Assembly: GCA_019359245.1 (NCBI GenBank)
Contig: JAHHHR010000047.1
Coordinates: forward strand, 1 to 60,534
DNA length: 60,534 nucleotides
Direction: 5' to 3'
Source of the DNA: Nostoc desertorum CM1-VF14
GTDB taxonomy: Bacteria > Cyanobacteriota > Cyanobacteriia > Cyanobacteriales > Nostocaceae
Made by a program: the position numbers and the translations under genes. Under the pieces are notes generated by a model. It ran no database searches. It saw nothing but the letters and a program-made list of their open reading frames with translations, and was not told the DNA's origin. This document shows, in pieces, positions 1-10,231 of this stretch. Each line of letters begins with the position of its first letter. Position 1 is the first letter of the stretch.

Positions 1-331
1 TTTCTGGTTCTTTGGCTAACCTCAAAAGAGGACGGGCTTGGCGCTCATTTTTAATCTGTGACCCCAACTCCCCTGCTGCAACAATAACTTTTGAAGCCCC
101 TAAGAGTTGATTTATACGCCGATAGCCTCCATATACATGCAATTCGCCTTGGCAATATTGTTCAAAGTTTTTGTACCCAGCGATTTTGTACATCCGCTCG
201 TCATGCATGACGCGACAGAGTTCTACTGCTTGCAACTCAAATTGGTCTATGGTAACGAAGGTGTCTTTGATACTGCTGTTGAGATCATCGTAATGAAGTG
301 CTGATTTGTTTTCTCTATCTAGTGTCAGCAT
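1..331 (-). CDS. Hypothetical accessory-DNA protein, C-terminus cut by window edge
   Basis: An open frame runs from an ATG at 331 to the window edge without a stop (110 codons visible). A GGGAGAG ribosome-binding site sits just upstream of the ATG. The visible part has the pattern D-E-R-M-Y-K, then N-F-E-Q-Y-C, then N-E-R-Q-A-R-P-L-L-R-L-A-K. The same spaced pattern occurs in the protein at 15336-15836 (D-R-R-L-Y-R, T-F-E-E-Y-C, N-E-R-Q-L-R-F-L-A-K), so the two are paralogues. I know such proteins from cyanobacterial plasmids and islands, where they resemble the DNA-binding core of ParB-like or DUF3102-like proteins. A role in DNA binding is inference. The 3' end lies outside the window. Confidence 0.7.
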   Translation of the reverse strand, partial: MLTLDRENKSALHYDDLNSSIKDTFVTIDQFELQAVELCRVMHDERMYKIAGYKNFEQYCQGELHVYGGYRRINQLLGASKVIVAAGELGSQIKNERQARPLLRLAKEPE

Positions 332-1293
332 ATTTCTCTCCCGTCAATAGCACAAGGAGAGGTGTTTGAAAAAAATTTTGATGTCACCTGAACCCCGACA
401 CCAAGATGTATTCGGCATAAGTCATTTTTCACGATATTTTTCCCTGATAACTTGGTTGACAAGCTTTGCTAGGGGGTTGCATCAGTGATCAGTTATCAAA
501 GACTCTGATTGATAAGTGGTAACTGATAACTGTTATTCGCGCTACTACTGCTTTTTGCTACGAAATTCGGGATATTTCTTAATCAAACTTAACTTTACAA
601 AAACTTATGAATTTCCACAGCCAAAAGATGCCGCAAAGAATGGACTTTCCAAGCGGCAGACCCTATAATGGATCTGGTAGCGCGGACTATACTCTTAGAC
701 AAACTTAGTGGGATCACAGTCGCCAAACTATAAATACCACTCGTTTTGTTCCTTTGAGATCAACCCCGCTCTTTTAAACGATGAATTTTACAAGCAGATA
801 AAGCGCCTACTCCTTAGTGGCGCTTTGTGCTTATAGGGGCTTTTTGATTGTTTCATAATTTACCTCCATGTTTTGCTTCAATTAGCTTGATCTTACAGAA
901 GTTTTAGTCGCCTAGTATCAACGCTATCTTCTTTTTTGGTTTTGAGTTTTCAATATCTCCATAGTCCATAGGTGTTTTGGGAGTATCTAAGGACTTGTGA
1001 TAACCTTAGATAATGTCTAATAGAAAGAAACTTTCGCTCAGGCACCTTCCAAAATTTGCACCTGAGCCTCTACCTCCTTAGTTATTGTACTTAAAACTAA
1101 ATTGTAGCTTTAATGACAATTTTAGAGAGCGTGTTATTATTTATGCAATGTAGCACTCTAAACTTATATCCTGTAAAAGGCAATGATAGCAAGTAGCTTT
1201 TTATTAAAAATTGTAAAAAAGCTATATAAAAGTTTTAGGTAAAATTTGAATAGCTATTATGGTAGTGCTAATAACGTACTATTGTAGGTAAAT
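332..1293. other. Intergenic region with hairpins, no convincing gene
   Basis: This 960-base stretch has no convincing gene. It contains TGATAACT/CAGTTATCA-type inverted repeats around 490-535, a TGCCGC/GCGGCA stem around 630-657 and a stronger hairpin at 800-826. From about 1090 it becomes AT-rich and should hold the promoter of the gene at 1294. A 33-codon frame at 607-708 lacks a ribosome-binding site. A structured RNA in 600-830 is possible but I recognise no family. Confidence 0.5.
800..826. terminator. Possible terminator-like hairpin
   Basis: AAAGCGCC and GGCGCTTT pair in an 8-bp stem around an 11-base loop. There is no clean T-run directly after it (a TTTTTG run follows about 15 bases later), so it could be a terminator or the end of a structured RNA. 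Confidence 0.35.
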
Positions 1294-2739
1294 ATGTCTT
1301 CAAACAAAAATTTAGACCTAGAAGCAGTACTAGAGATTTTAGAAGAGCGGGTGCTTCAGCATACCGGAAGATATTTGTCGCCCTCTGAAATGGTTTTAAT
1401 CAAAGGGTCTTGGGATGGTAAAGACTATAAGGAAATAGCAAACGATTCGGGGTACAATGTGCATTATTTGCAGACTGGTGTAGGTACTCCGTTGTGGACA
1501 ATGCTTACAGAAGTTGTTGGAGAGGGAGTACAAGTAAAAAAATTAACTTTAAGAAATATTTTGCTTAGACTAGCAAAAAAAGAATATTTGAAAAAGCTAG
1601 AAGCGTCATACCAAAATGTTGATCGTTTAATAGGAACAACTAGATTATATGGGGACTTTCCAAAAATAGTATCGTTTTATGGACGACAAAATGAAATAAG
1701 TATTTTAAAAAGGGAAGTCAATATTTTTAAAAAACGGTGTATAGCATTAATTGGAATTGCCGGGATTGGGAAAAGTATACTAGTGTCAAAGTTAATCGAA
1801 GAAATATTATTAGAAAATTCAAATAATTACGAATATTTAATTTGGAAAAAAATTAACCGTTCTTCAACAATTGATAATTTAATTACTGAGCTAATTGAGA
1901 CTTTTAATATAGAACAAGCAGAAGATATAACTCTTCAAAGGAAATTATGTTTATTGTTAAATTATTTGCAATTACATCGTTGTCTATTGGTTTTAGATGG
2001 TTTTGAAGCCATAGCGCCAGTAAATGTTTTTGAAAAAAGATTAGAATATGAAGATTTTTTTGTTGGGATCACCCAAGAAAAACATCAGAGTTGTGTAATT
2101 GTAACAAGCCAAGTGCCTTTAAAAGAAATTGCTTATGTGAATGTAAATTCATCTATTGTATCTATTCAAATAGAAGGTTTAGAAGAAGATGCAGCAATCC
2201 AGTTAATGCGTGAAAAGGGCATAGCTGGAGAAAAATGCAAAGAATTGATTGAAACATATCGTGGAAACCCGTCAGAACTAGAAGCTGTTTCTGACCGAAT
2301 AAATCGCATTTTTGGGGGGAGTATAGAAAAATTTTTCGATTATAGGACTACTGTAATTGGCCCGCGAGTTGAGGCGATGTTAAATCTCCAATTTGGACAA
2401 AATGGGCTTTTAACTGATCTTCAAAAACAAGTAATGGTTTACTTAGCTGAGGAGATGGCAAAAAGTTCTGCTTTTATCCCTTTTTCAAAGCTTATTAATG
2501 ATTTAAAAGAGCGATTAAAATTAGAAGTCATGTCAATTTCAAAGGTAATATCGGCTTTGGAAGCTTTAGAGCAACGTTCGTTAATTGAAGCCAGTAGGCA
2601 ATCAAGTAAGCATGAACTCAGCTATGGTATGGAACCAGTTGTTAAGAAATACATCTTAGTAGATCCATACGGTTTAGTATATAAATCATCAAATAATAAA
2701 GAATTAACTAGTTATGTGCAGGGGCAAAACTCTCCGTGA
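1294..2739 (+). CDS. STAND/NB-ARC-type NTPase with vMAP-like N-terminal domain
   Basis: The protein has 481 residues. Residues 1-95 resemble the helical HTH-like N-terminal domain found on vWA-MoxR-associated and WD40 proteins of cyanobacteria (L-S-P-S-E-x-x-x-I-K-G-S-W, then Y-K-E-I-A). A nucleotide-binding domain follows, with Walker A GIAGIGKS at 154-161 and a Walker B-like strand LLVLDGFE near 228-235, typical of STAND ATPases. No WD40, TPR or LRR repeats follow; the C-terminal third looks like winged-helix and helical linker. STAND proteins act as signal-triggered switches. Its stop overlaps the GTG start of the downstream kinase by 4 bases (GTGA), so the two are probably co-translated and functionally linked. 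The target is unknown. Confidence 0.8.
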   Translation: MSSNKNLDLEAVLEILEERVLQHTGRYLSPSEMVLIKGSWDGKDYKEIANDSGYNVHYLQTGVGTPLWTMLTEVVGEGVQVKKLTLRNILLRLAKKEYLKKLEASYQNVDRLIGTTRLYGDFPKIVSFYGRQNEISILKREVNIFKKRCIALIGIAGIGKSILVSKLIEEILLENSNNYEYLIWKKINRSSTIDNLITELIETFNIEQAEDITLQRKLCLLLNYLQLHRCLLVLDGFEAIAPVNVFEKRLEYEDFFVGITQEKHQSCVIVTSQVPLKEIAYVNVNSSIVSIQIEGLEEDAAIQLMREKGIAGEKCKELIETYRGNPSELEAVSDRINRIFGGSIEKFFDYRTTVIGPRVEAMLNLQFGQNGLLTDLQKQVMVYLAEEMAKSSAFIPFSKLINDLKERLKLEVMSISKVISALEALEQRSLIEASRQSSKHELSYGMEPVVKKYILVDPYGLVYKSSNNKELTSYVQGQNSP

Positions 2740-4478
2740 GCTACTGTATAAATCCCTTGTGTAGTAGGCGGCATAATCCTGAAGATACTGAAAATTGTTT
2801 AGCTTGTGGTAATCCCTTACTAATAGATGGGCGCATTCGTTTACTGCGCCCATTGCGTTCTTTGGATGAAGATTCATCTACATATACAGATGTTTTTGAG
2901 GTTGAAGACGTTGAGCCGTCATGGGGGGCAAAATCTAGAATCAGAGTAATGAAAGTACTAAGGTGGAGCGATCCTAAATTAGTTCGTCTAGTTCAGAGAG
3001 AATCACTTATATTACAGACGTTATATCATCCAGGAATTCCTAAGTGCGGTGTGGATGACTATTTCACTTTTACACTTAAGGATGATCGTCTAGTATTGCA
3101 CTGTTTAGTAATGGAAAAAGTTGAAGGGGAAAATCTACAACAGTGGTTAAAAACGTATGGAAAAATTCATCAGAAAGTAGCATTGGATTGGTTAACACAA
3201 CTAGTTGATATTATTGAATCTGTACACCGCTCTGGCTTCTTTCATAGAGATATTAAACCAGAAAATATTATCTATCAACCTGATGGTCAACTGGCACTTG
3301 TTGATTTTGGAGCAGCCAGACAAATTACCACAACATATTTAGCAAAAGTTGGCGCTAGTGGAGTGAATAAAAGAACACGTTTTAGTAGCGGATATGAAGT
3401 AACAGTTGTTAGAACAATTCGATTTTCTCCACTTGAACAACTTAACGGTCAAGCATTGCCCCAATCAGACTTTTATGCTTTGGGGCGAACTTTTGTGAAT
3501 TTATTAACGGGGATATCACTGTTGGAATTTCCAGTAGATCAAAATACAGGAAGACTAATCTGGAGAGATAGAGCACCACAAATTGATAAGCCTTTTGCTG
3601 ATTTACTTGATGACATGATGGCTCCTTTTCCAGGACAGCGCCCACAGACGACTCAAGTAATATTGGAACGTTTGCAGCGTTTACCATTTAAATTAAAACT
3701 TAATCGCTTTTTGGTTTCAAATATATTTAAATGCTTTTTAGCAGGCTCATTGATAGCAACTATTAATAGTAGTTTTAAACAGATTAATCTTGCTTTATCT
3801 GCTTACTACTTTAATCAAGCTGGACATTATATGAATGAACCTGAAATAGCTAAAAAATATTATAAGCTAGCATTAATTTACAATCCTAAAGATGATGAAA
3901 TATATAATAACTTGGCAGTAGCTTGCCAGGTAACTCAGGACTTAACCTGTGCAATTGAGAACTACCAAAAAGCTTTTGAACTCAAGCCTAATGCTTGGGA
4001 ACTGCACTATAATCTCGGTAATTTTTACGATGAGCAAGGCCAATATGACCAAGCAGAGCAGCAATACAAGTTATCGATTAAGTACGGCAAGAATCAACCG
4101 ATGAATGCTGTCAACAATTTATCACGGCTCAAAAATATACAAGAAAAATACTCTGAGGCAGCACAACTAGCACTTGAAGGATTGAAAGGTACTTCAGATC
4201 CAGTATGGCAAGCAGCCTTGTACAAAAATCTAGGCTGGGCAAGATTCAAACAACAGCGTTACACAGAGGCCAAAGATTACTTGCAGAAATCGGTGAAATT
4301 AGATTCTCGAAGAGTAGATGCTCACTGCTTGTTAGCAAAAACACAAGAAGCGTTAGGTGACTTGGAGAATGCTAGGGTACATTGGGAAGTTTGTTTAATA
4401 TCAAATAATTCTGGTCTACCAGAAATCTCAGAATGGAAACAACAAATTCTACAGCGCATTTTCCAACAAATTGACTAA
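2736..4478 (+). CDS. Serine/threonine protein kinase with N-terminal zinc ribbon and C-terminal TPRs
   Basis: The start is a GTG overlapping the upstream stop. Four cysteines (C4, C9, C21, C24) form a zinc-ribbon-like knuckle. A Hanks-type kinase domain follows at about 35-310: VMK lysine, catalytic loop HRDIKPEN near 170, and DFGAAR near 190. A weak hydrophobic stretch near 327-345 could anchor the protein in the membrane. Residues 365-560 are TPR repeats (for example the Y-Y-x-x-A-L and A-W-x-x-H-Y-N-L-G patterns). Cyanobacteria carry many such 'four-Cys plus kinase plus TPR' regulators. Coupling with the STAND gene suggests a signalling pair, and the next gene encodes a secreted protein. 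The phosphorylation target is not visible. Confidence 0.88.
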   Translation: MSYCINPLCSRRHNPEDTENCLACGNPLLIDGRIRLLRPLRSLDEDSSTYTDVFEVEDVEPSWGAKSRIRVMKVLRWSDPKLVRLVQRESLILQTLYHPGIPKCGVDDYFTFTLKDDRLVLHCLVMEKVEGENLQQWLKTYGKIHQKVALDWLTQLVDIIESVHRSGFFHRDIKPENIIYQPDGQLALVDFGAARQITTTYLAKVGASGVNKRTRFSSGYEVTVVRTIRFSPLEQLNGQALPQSDFYALGRTFVNLLTGISLLEFPVDQNTGRLIWRDRAPQIDKPFADLLDDMMAPFPGQRPQTTQVILERLQRLPFKLKLNRFLVSNIFKCFLAGSLIATINSSFKQINLALSAYYFNQAGHYMNEPEIAKKYYKLALIYNPKDDEIYNNLAVACQVTQDLTCAIENYQKAFELKPNAWELHYNLGNFYDEQGQYDQAEQQYKLSIKYGKNQPMNAVNNLSRLKNIQEKYSEAAQLALEGLKGTSDPVWQAALYKNLGWARFKQQRYTEAKDYLQKSVKLDSRRVDAHCLLAKTQEALGDLENARVHWEVCLISNNSGLPEISEWKQQILQRIFQQID

Positions 4479-4533
4479 GGCGTGTCAATTTCGATAAGCT
4501 ATCAAATAGATAGCAAATTACTAAATAATAGGA

Positions 4534-5565
4534 ATGCTGATTGTACCAAAGTCAACAGCCAAAAGAAAAAAAATTTCAAACTCTCAATTCGTGTCCATTG
4601 CATTAATAGTGTTGTTTTCAAGCTTTAGCAGTGTAGGGGGACAAGCTCAATCAATAGGTAGAAGTGATTCAGATGAGCGAGACTGTGAAGTTGTAGCAAA
4701 AGTTATTAGTGGCGATATTAATTGGACACCCCAGAGTAAACTTTGTAAAGATGACAAAATTCATCCAGTTCGTGGGCGTAAGGTTGAGATTTTTTGTTAT
4801 TCACATGGAAAGGTTTTATACCTCACAGATAGTAATGTAGGTGAACATTGTTTACCGCTTTCCCAGCGCCGATTTGAGAATTGTACTTTGAAAAATGGGT
4901 ATACCTGTGTGACACCCAAAGGGCCAGGGGAAGATGAAAATATGCCTACATTAATCACTCCCTATGGTGTCGTCATTTTAAATACTAATCCGATACTATC
5001 TTGGTCTGCGGCTCCTTTAGCTACTAGCTATATGGTGCAAATGGAAGGCAAAGGAGTTAACTGGTCAGTTGAGGTTAAGGCAACTCAACTGCCATACCCG
5101 AAAGATCAGCCAGCTATGGAGTCGGGGAACGTTTACAATGTAAACGTCGTTGCTAATCGTGGAGATGAGCCTATTGCTGCTACTACCTCCATTCTGCTGG
5201 TAGTCCCTACTGATAAAGCACAAGAGATAGCGATGACAATCAATCGTCTTCAAAGTCTCAATCAGTTTCAAGATGAATTGGCTATTGATGTAGATAGTGT
5301 ATACCAAGCAGAGAACTTAGTGAACGAATCGATTCTGGTGTTAAAGGCAAGAGCCAAAGCAGGTAGTAAGAATCCCACTATCTATCGATTATTAGGGGAT
5401 CGCTACCTAGAAGCATACTTGCCATCTGCGGCTATATCTGCATATGCAACTGCAAGCAAATTAGCTCGAAAAGAGAATAATGCCGATGAATTAGTCAAAG
5501 CAGAAGCAGGAGCGAAAATTGCAGATCAGAGCCAGAAAAAAGTAGAAAGAGCAAAGGGCGGTTAG
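4534..5565 (+). CDS. Secreted/periplasmic protein of unknown function
   Basis: The protein has 343 residues. It has a basic N-terminus and a hydrophobic segment (about residues 20-38) followed by G-Q-A-Q, which looks like a signal peptide. The mature part has several cysteines (C51, C71, C88, C107, C116, C124) that could form disulphides. A beta-rich FN3-like stretch (P-I-L-S-W-S-A-A-P-L-A-T-S-Y) lies at about 148-215 and a helical, TPR-like C-terminus follows. The gene is 55 bases behind the kinase and probably in the same operon. I know this arrangement from cyanobacterial loci with CHAT and two-partner-secretion genes, but I cannot name a function. Confidence 0.7.
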   Translation: MLIVPKSTAKRKKISNSQFVSIALIVLFSSFSSVGGQAQSIGRSDSDERDCEVVAKVISGDINWTPQSKLCKDDKIHPVRGRKVEIFCYSHGKVLYLTDSNVGEHCLPLSQRRFENCTLKNGYTCVTPKGPGEDENMPTLITPYGVVILNTNPILSWSAAPLATSYMVQMEGKGVNWSVEVKATQLPYPKDQPAMESGNVYNVNVVANRGDEPIAATTSILLVVPTDKAQEIAMTINRLQSLNQFQDELAIDVDSVYQAENLVNESILVLKARAKAGSKNPTIYRLLGDRYLEAYLPSAAISAYATASKLARKENNADELVKAEAGAKIADQSQKKVERAKGG

Positions 5566-5640
5566 ATTTAACCAGTGCTGACTCGTCGCAGAGGACACCG
5601 TAAGAGTGCTTTGTTGGTGGATCGATAACTGGTCTATAAA

Positions 5641-5741
5641 TGGAAGCATAAGTCCTCCGAACTCAATTAGTGTGACTTAAAGGAATGTTTGTCACTTAAT
5701 TGAAAGCTAAATCGCATCTTGGCGGCAAACTTATGCTTCCA
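5641..5741. repeat. 101-bp imperfect palindrome (MITE-like or bidirectional terminator)
   Basis: The sequence begins with TGGAAGCATAAGT and ends with its exact 13-base reverse complement. Inner arms such as CAATTAGTGTGAC and GTCACTTAATTG also pair. It lies between two convergent genes, so its transcript would fold into a large hairpin able to stop transcription from both sides. Its length and palindromic form also fit a MITE. No clear target duplication is seen. Confidence 0.6.
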
Positions 5742-5758
5742 CTGACACACTTTTTTGC

Positions 5759-8302
5759 TCAGTTGCCAACAAGAATAAAGCCAGCCCAGTAATAGGGATG
5801 GAAATATTTTTCACTAGACAACAAACTCAGTTTTGCAAGTCTTAGTGCTTCTGGTAAAACAAGTCCATTTTTTAATCCTTTGTAGAACTCCTCCATCAAT
5901 AGAGCAGTAGAATCAGCGTCAACTAGCCACAAACTAGCTAATGTACTACGTGCTCCGGCTTGTACAGCTATTCCAGCAATTCCAAGGGCAGAGCGTTTAT
6001 CACCCTTTGCAGTTTGACAAGCACTTAAAACAAGTAAATTAATTGTGTCGCTTTCATTTTTGAGCAAAAATTTCAAGTCTTTGACATTTAAAGGTTTGTC
6101 CCAAGCCAAGACAAAGGTTTGTTCAGGGTCAGAGCTGAATTGAGCGTGAGTACTCAAATGAACTAAAGAAAATGAATTTTTTTCAAATTTTTGTTGAAAG
6201 CTGCGACTATTAAAATCACTATCAATTAAAGTTAAAACAGAAGTAATACTTTTTTTTATATTTTCGATTTCTACTTTTACTTCTGGCAAAGCTGGTAAAT
6301 TTTTAGGAACTGAGGGGTCGTTAAGACTAGGACTAAGTTTAGAAATACCGCCAATTAAAATATTAGAATTTTTGAATTTAGGCGAATTATTATGCAATTG
6401 TTTAAAGCTTGAAGCCGTGACGATGCTATATGAATCAGTCAAATATTTTTTTCCATCATGTAACATATCGATAGGTAAATTCTGGAAATAGCTATCTAGA
6501 ACAAATCCTAAAGCTCCTGAATTAGGAAGAAACTGCTTAATCGGAGAAAACAAGAGATTATAGAGAGTTTGAGAATATATAAAATAGTTAACATCTTCAG
6601 TTCTTAAAAATTGCTTTCTTTGAACAATTTTAAGTAAATTATCAATCGGGTCAACTATTTTTTTGAAGTCTACAGTATGGCGATAAAATTTTTGGGGTGT
6701 TCTAACAATTACTTCTACTTGCTGCCCCAATTTAATTAAATAAATAATTGGAAAAAATTCTTTTGAAGTTTGTTCATTCCTTAAAGAAGACAAATTCAAT
6801 CTACCACATTGTAAAAAATTCTCTATTTCAGCGAGTCTTAACTTTTCTTGAATTTCAACTGCTCGTTTTGACTTTACCTCATCTTGGGAAAATAACAACT
6901 CCATATATTCATGGTAAATAGGTTCAACTTTATCCTTAAAATTAAACTGAATTTCCGGGTTTACCCCTAGAAGATTACCTCGAACTTGCTCAAGACTGTT
7001 AATAGCAGATTCATATACTTGATTGGCTTTATCAACGTTTCTTAAGACCCGATATAAACGTCCTAATTGCCATTGCCACTCATAAGCAATATCCCAAGCT
7101 TGTACTGATTGAGCCAGTCCCATAGCTTTTTCAAAATATTGCGTTGCTTCAAGTGTTTTACCTAAAGAGTTGTAAATGGTAGCAATAGTTCCTAATGCAT
7201 AAGATTCGGCTCGGTTATTATTCAGCTTTTGGGCTAAAGTGTTAGCTTTATTCGCTAATAGTAATGAAATTGATAACAGATTATCTTTTCTGGGGAAAAC
7301 AAGTTGCTTCAACTGAGTATTTTGGTCAAGTTGTATTAAACTCTGAGCGATATTAAGTTGAGCATAGATAGATTCGATTGCAGGGAATAATTCCAATCTC
7401 TCCGGACGACTTAATAAGTTATCAATTAATGTCTGAAGGTGTTGATTTGTTGCTAAACTTTCTAAACTTACTATGTTATTCCACTTTTTTATGTCTAAAA
7501 TTAAACTTAATTGGTTAATTTTTGCTTGCAAGGAAAGTATATTTTGTTTTCTACCTACTAACTCTTGATAAAATTTCAGAGCATTTTGGACTTTTGACTT
7601 AGCTTTTTTAAGTGATTTCTGTTTAGTAAAGACATCATCACTTAGCTGATATTTCCCTTTTGCTTGAATGTAAAGGGCACGTTCTGTATTACCTAAACTC
7701 AATAAAATTTGATTATAAATATCTGATTCTTTTGAATCTAGAGTTTTAACCATTGCCATAGCATTGAATAATATAATCGAAGATGTTTCTGGATTGCCAA
7801 TCAACCGTAGCACATCACCTAGATTGCGGAGTCCAATAATTCTGACTCTTGAAAATGGCTGTTTTTCCAAAGTGGATTTTAAAGTCTCTAGATAGGCTTG
7901 TTGAGAAATTTCCTGTAATTCAATCGGGCTAGAGCAAATCCAATCCTCTAGCTCTAGAGTCTTGCTTAGAGTTTGACAAGCACTAAGATATGAACCACTG
8001 GCTTGTAGCGCTAAACTTTGATTAATTAAGCTACCAGTAATGCCATCAGAATCTTTTAATTTGTAGTAAATATTGTAAGCTGCTTTCCATGTTTGTAGTG
8101 CAGCTTGAGGCTGTCCTTTATTTAACTCTTCAAATCCTTGTTGATTGAGAAGTTTTGCTTGAGACTGTTCTAGATTTGTAGAGGTTTGGGATTTGGCTTG
8201 GATTTGACATAAAACTATCACTACAGTTAAACATAGTCCCAAGATTAGATATTTTAAAGCAGTCGGTAATTGATAGAAAAATAAAATCCGTTTTCTTGCC
8301 AT
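5759..8302 (-). CDS. CHAT-domain (caspase-like) protein with N-terminal TPR repeats
   Basis: The protein has 847 residues. A hydrophobic segment at about 17-36 looks like a signal anchor, placing the rest outside the cytoplasm. Residues 45-480 are mostly helical TPR-like repeats. The C-terminal CHAT domain (about 560-847) has the catalytic dyad in context: His in HLSTHA near 715 and Cys in LSACQTA near 762, followed by A-L-G-I-A-G-I-A-x-Q-A-G-A and S-L-W, which are classic for the family. CHAT proteins are caspase-like peptidases. The ATG lies inside the end of the upstream transporter gene (49-base overlap), so the pair is translationally coupled. Proteolytic processing of the exoprotein is a plausible but unproven role. 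Confidence 0.88.
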   Translation of the reverse strand: MARKRILFFYQLPTALKYLILGLCLTVVIVLCQIQAKSQTSTNLEQSQAKLLNQQGFEELNKGQPQAALQTWKAAYNIYYKLKDSDGITGSLINQSLALQASGSYLSACQTLSKTLELEDWICSSPIELQEISQQAYLETLKSTLEKQPFSRVRIIGLRNLGDVLRLIGNPETSSIILFNAMAMVKTLDSKESDIYNQILLSLGNTERALYIQAKGKYQLSDDVFTKQKSLKKAKSKVQNALKFYQELVGRKQNILSLQAKINQLSLILDIKKWNNIVSLESLATNQHLQTLIDNLLSRPERLELFPAIESIYAQLNIAQSLIQLDQNTQLKQLVFPRKDNLLSISLLLANKANTLAQKLNNNRAESYALGTIATIYNSLGKTLEATQYFEKAMGLAQSVQAWDIAYEWQWQLGRLYRVLRNVDKANQVYESAINSLEQVRGNLLGVNPEIQFNFKDKVEPIYHEYMELLFSQDEVKSKRAVEIQEKLRLAEIENFLQCGRLNLSSLRNEQTSKEFFPIIYLIKLGQQVEVIVRTPQKFYRHTVDFKKIVDPIDNLLKIVQRKQFLRTEDVNYFIYSQTLYNLLFSPIKQFLPNSGALGFVLDSYFQNLPIDMLHDGKKYLTDSYSIVTASSFKQLHNNSPKFKNSNILIGGISKLSPSLNDPSVPKNLPALPEVKVEIENIKKSITSVLTLIDSDFNSRSFQQKFEKNSFSLVHLSTHAQFSSDPEQTFVLAWDKPLNVKDLKFLLKNESDTINLLVLSACQTAKGDKRSALGIAGIAVQAGARSTLASLWLVDADSTALLMEEFYKGLKNGLVLPEALRLAKLSLLSSEKYFHPYYWAGFILVGN

Positions 8303-10005
8303 GTTTCTAAATTTGAGCTAGTGTCAGCAGGGATCAAAGGAACACCCCAATCAAGGCGAGCATTAAGACGATCTTCTAACTGGTACTGTATACCAACCCC
8401 GATAGATGCCAGTGTTCCTGTAAATACTGTTATTCCAGTATCTTGAGCAGTAATATTATTCCAGGAGGTTCCCATATCAAAAAAGGGAATGATCTGTAAT
8501 TGTTCAGTGTCTGTTCTCCAAGTGGGAATACGTGCTTCAATTGATAGTAAAGCTCCGTTATCAGACAAAAATGTATCTTGTCTGTAACCCCTAACCGAAT
8601 TTATACCACCATTAGCAAATTGTTCTAATGGCACAAGAGGGCGAGAAGCTAGCTGAATATCTGCTCTGACAACCAAGGATGTACCATTTACTGCTAAACG
8701 CTGTAGCCATGAAGCTTGTCCTCGCCAAGAGAAGAAGCGACTGTCAGGAGCGTAATCGTTAACTGTGGCATCAAATGCACCAATCCCCAAATTGAACTGG
8801 GAGCGTGCCAATAATGCTCCTTGTCTTGTGCGTTGTGTCCATTCTTGAAAAAATCTGATAGCGGAAATTCGCGTTCGCCCTTTAGAATCTGCGCCAGCAC
8901 TTAAAGGAAAAGGAGTGTTGAGTAATGAGGACTCGCTCTCTAGTCGGGAAGCTGTCAATCCTAAAGCAAATTCTTGAGTTGAATTAGGGCTGGCTTGTCG
9001 TAATATTGGCTGACGCAAAGTCACTTCGTAAGCACGAGCATTAGAAAGAATATCTAGTCTGCTAAAAGGACGCTCAATAACATTGGCAGAAGAATTTGCA
9101 TAAAAAAACTGCACAATCCCATTTTGGGGATTGATAGGAATAGAATAATCAGCTGTTAGAGTATTACTGCCGTCAGTGTTTCTATACCCTAAACTCAAGC
9201 GATCCCCTAATCCCAAGAGGTTAGCATTGCTTAATTCAACTCGTCTCTGAAAACTGCCAATGGCAGGTGATCGAGAGTTATCTAAGAAAGCTTCAATTCT
9301 AATGGGTTGACGTGCATGGACTGTAACGTTTAAAACAGAAGTACTTGATTGAGAGCCTTTATCTATAACTGTAGAAATTTTCTCAACTAAAGGATCTGTT
9401 TGCAATAGTTGCAAAGCTGTCAGCAAATGTTTGCTATTGAAAACTTCAGTTGTGTTTGTCTGTAAGCGTTCACGAATATAATTTTGTAATCGTGCGCTAC
9501 CCATAACATTAATTTTCTCTAGCTTGCCTTCAACAATTTGTATAGTGACTACTCCTCCGCTGGCTGTAATAGCTTGATTTTCTTTAACAGGAAAGAAGGC
9601 TCCAGAAGTCAAATATCCTTGTTCAGTGTACAGTCTCGTGACTGCTGTACGAGCTTCGAGCAATTCTGAAAATGTGATTTCTCTGCCTGTGTAAGAAGCA
9701 ACTACTGATTCTAGTTGCTGAGTTGATAAAACAGTATTACCTTTGAATATGAACCTTTCAACTTTAATTTTTTCTCGGTTTATTGTGGGAATTTCAGGTA
9801 TAGGCACTGAAGCAGGAGGTATTTGCAGTTCTTCTCTTTTTTCTATTGGAGAAGGAACTTGTGGACTCTGAGGAATTGTTGGTATTTGCTGTGTAAAAAG
9901 TCTTAGAGGTACTGTTTTTGCTAAAAGCGGGTTACTTGTTGATATCGGAATTGCCAGAAAAGAAATTGCTCCGAACAGATTTAAGCATCGATATTTGGAC
10001 AACAT
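8254..10005 (-). CDS. TpsB/ShlB-FhaC family outer-membrane transporter
   Basis: The protein has 583 residues. A signal peptide (about 1-28) is followed by a proline-rich linker (40-75). A POTRA region begins with V-E-R-F-I-F-K-G-N-T-V-L (about 80-155), a second POTRA-like segment follows, and a 16-strand barrel of the ShlB/D15 type ends in an aromatic beta-strand (F-Y-F-S-I-N-Y-R-L-L). The motif G-G-I-N-S-V-R-G-Y is the conserved VRGY of the barrel loop that enters the pore. The substrate should be the exoprotein encoded 226 bases upstream on the same strand. Together they form a type Vb (two-partner) secretion system. Confidence 0.92.
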   Translation of the reverse strand: MLSKYRCLNLFGAISFLAIPISTSNPLLAKTVPLRLFTQQIPTIPQSPQVPSPIEKREELQIPPASVPIPEIPTINREKIKVERFIFKGNTVLSTQQLESVVASYTGREITFSELLEARTAVTRLYTEQGYLTSGAFFPVKENQAITASGGVVTIQIVEGKLEKINVMGSARLQNYIRERLQTNTTEVFNSKHLLTALQLLQTDPLVEKISTVIDKGSQSSTSVLNVTVHARQPIRIEAFLDNSRSPAIGSFQRRVELSNANLLGLGDRLSLGYRNTDGSNTLTADYSIPINPQNGIVQFFYANSSANVIERPFSRLDILSNARAYEVTLRQPILRQASPNSTQEFALGLTASRLESESSLLNTPFPLSAGADSKGRTRISAIRFFQEWTQRTRQGALLARSQFNLGIGAFDATVNDYAPDSRFFSWRGQASWLQRLAVNGTSLVVRADIQLASRPLVPLEQFANGGINSVRGYRQDTFLSDNGALLSIEARIPTWRTDTEQLQIIPFFDMGTSWNNITAQDTGITVFTGTLASIGVGIQYQLEDRLNARLDWGVPLIPADTSSNLETWQENGFYFSINYRLL

Positions 10006-10231
10006 AGCATTTTATTAACATAGAACCAATTTTTTAACCTTTTTTATCCTCTAATAAAAGCAGCTAAGTAGATAACAAAAATATTTACAGCCCTGGCGTT
10101 TACCCCGATAACAATTGCAAGGACTGGGATTGCTACCCTTCAAGAAGACTTCACTGCATTCGCAATGAAATTATCTAATTATGTTTAGTTACATAAAGCT
10201 GCTGTTTTATTCCAATGCTCTCTATATCCTT

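Noticed and set aside
607..708. 33-codon frame on the plus strand with Gly/Ser/Pro-rich content
   Set aside because: No ribosome-binding site, no recognisable leader or core motif, and it overlaps possible RNA structure.
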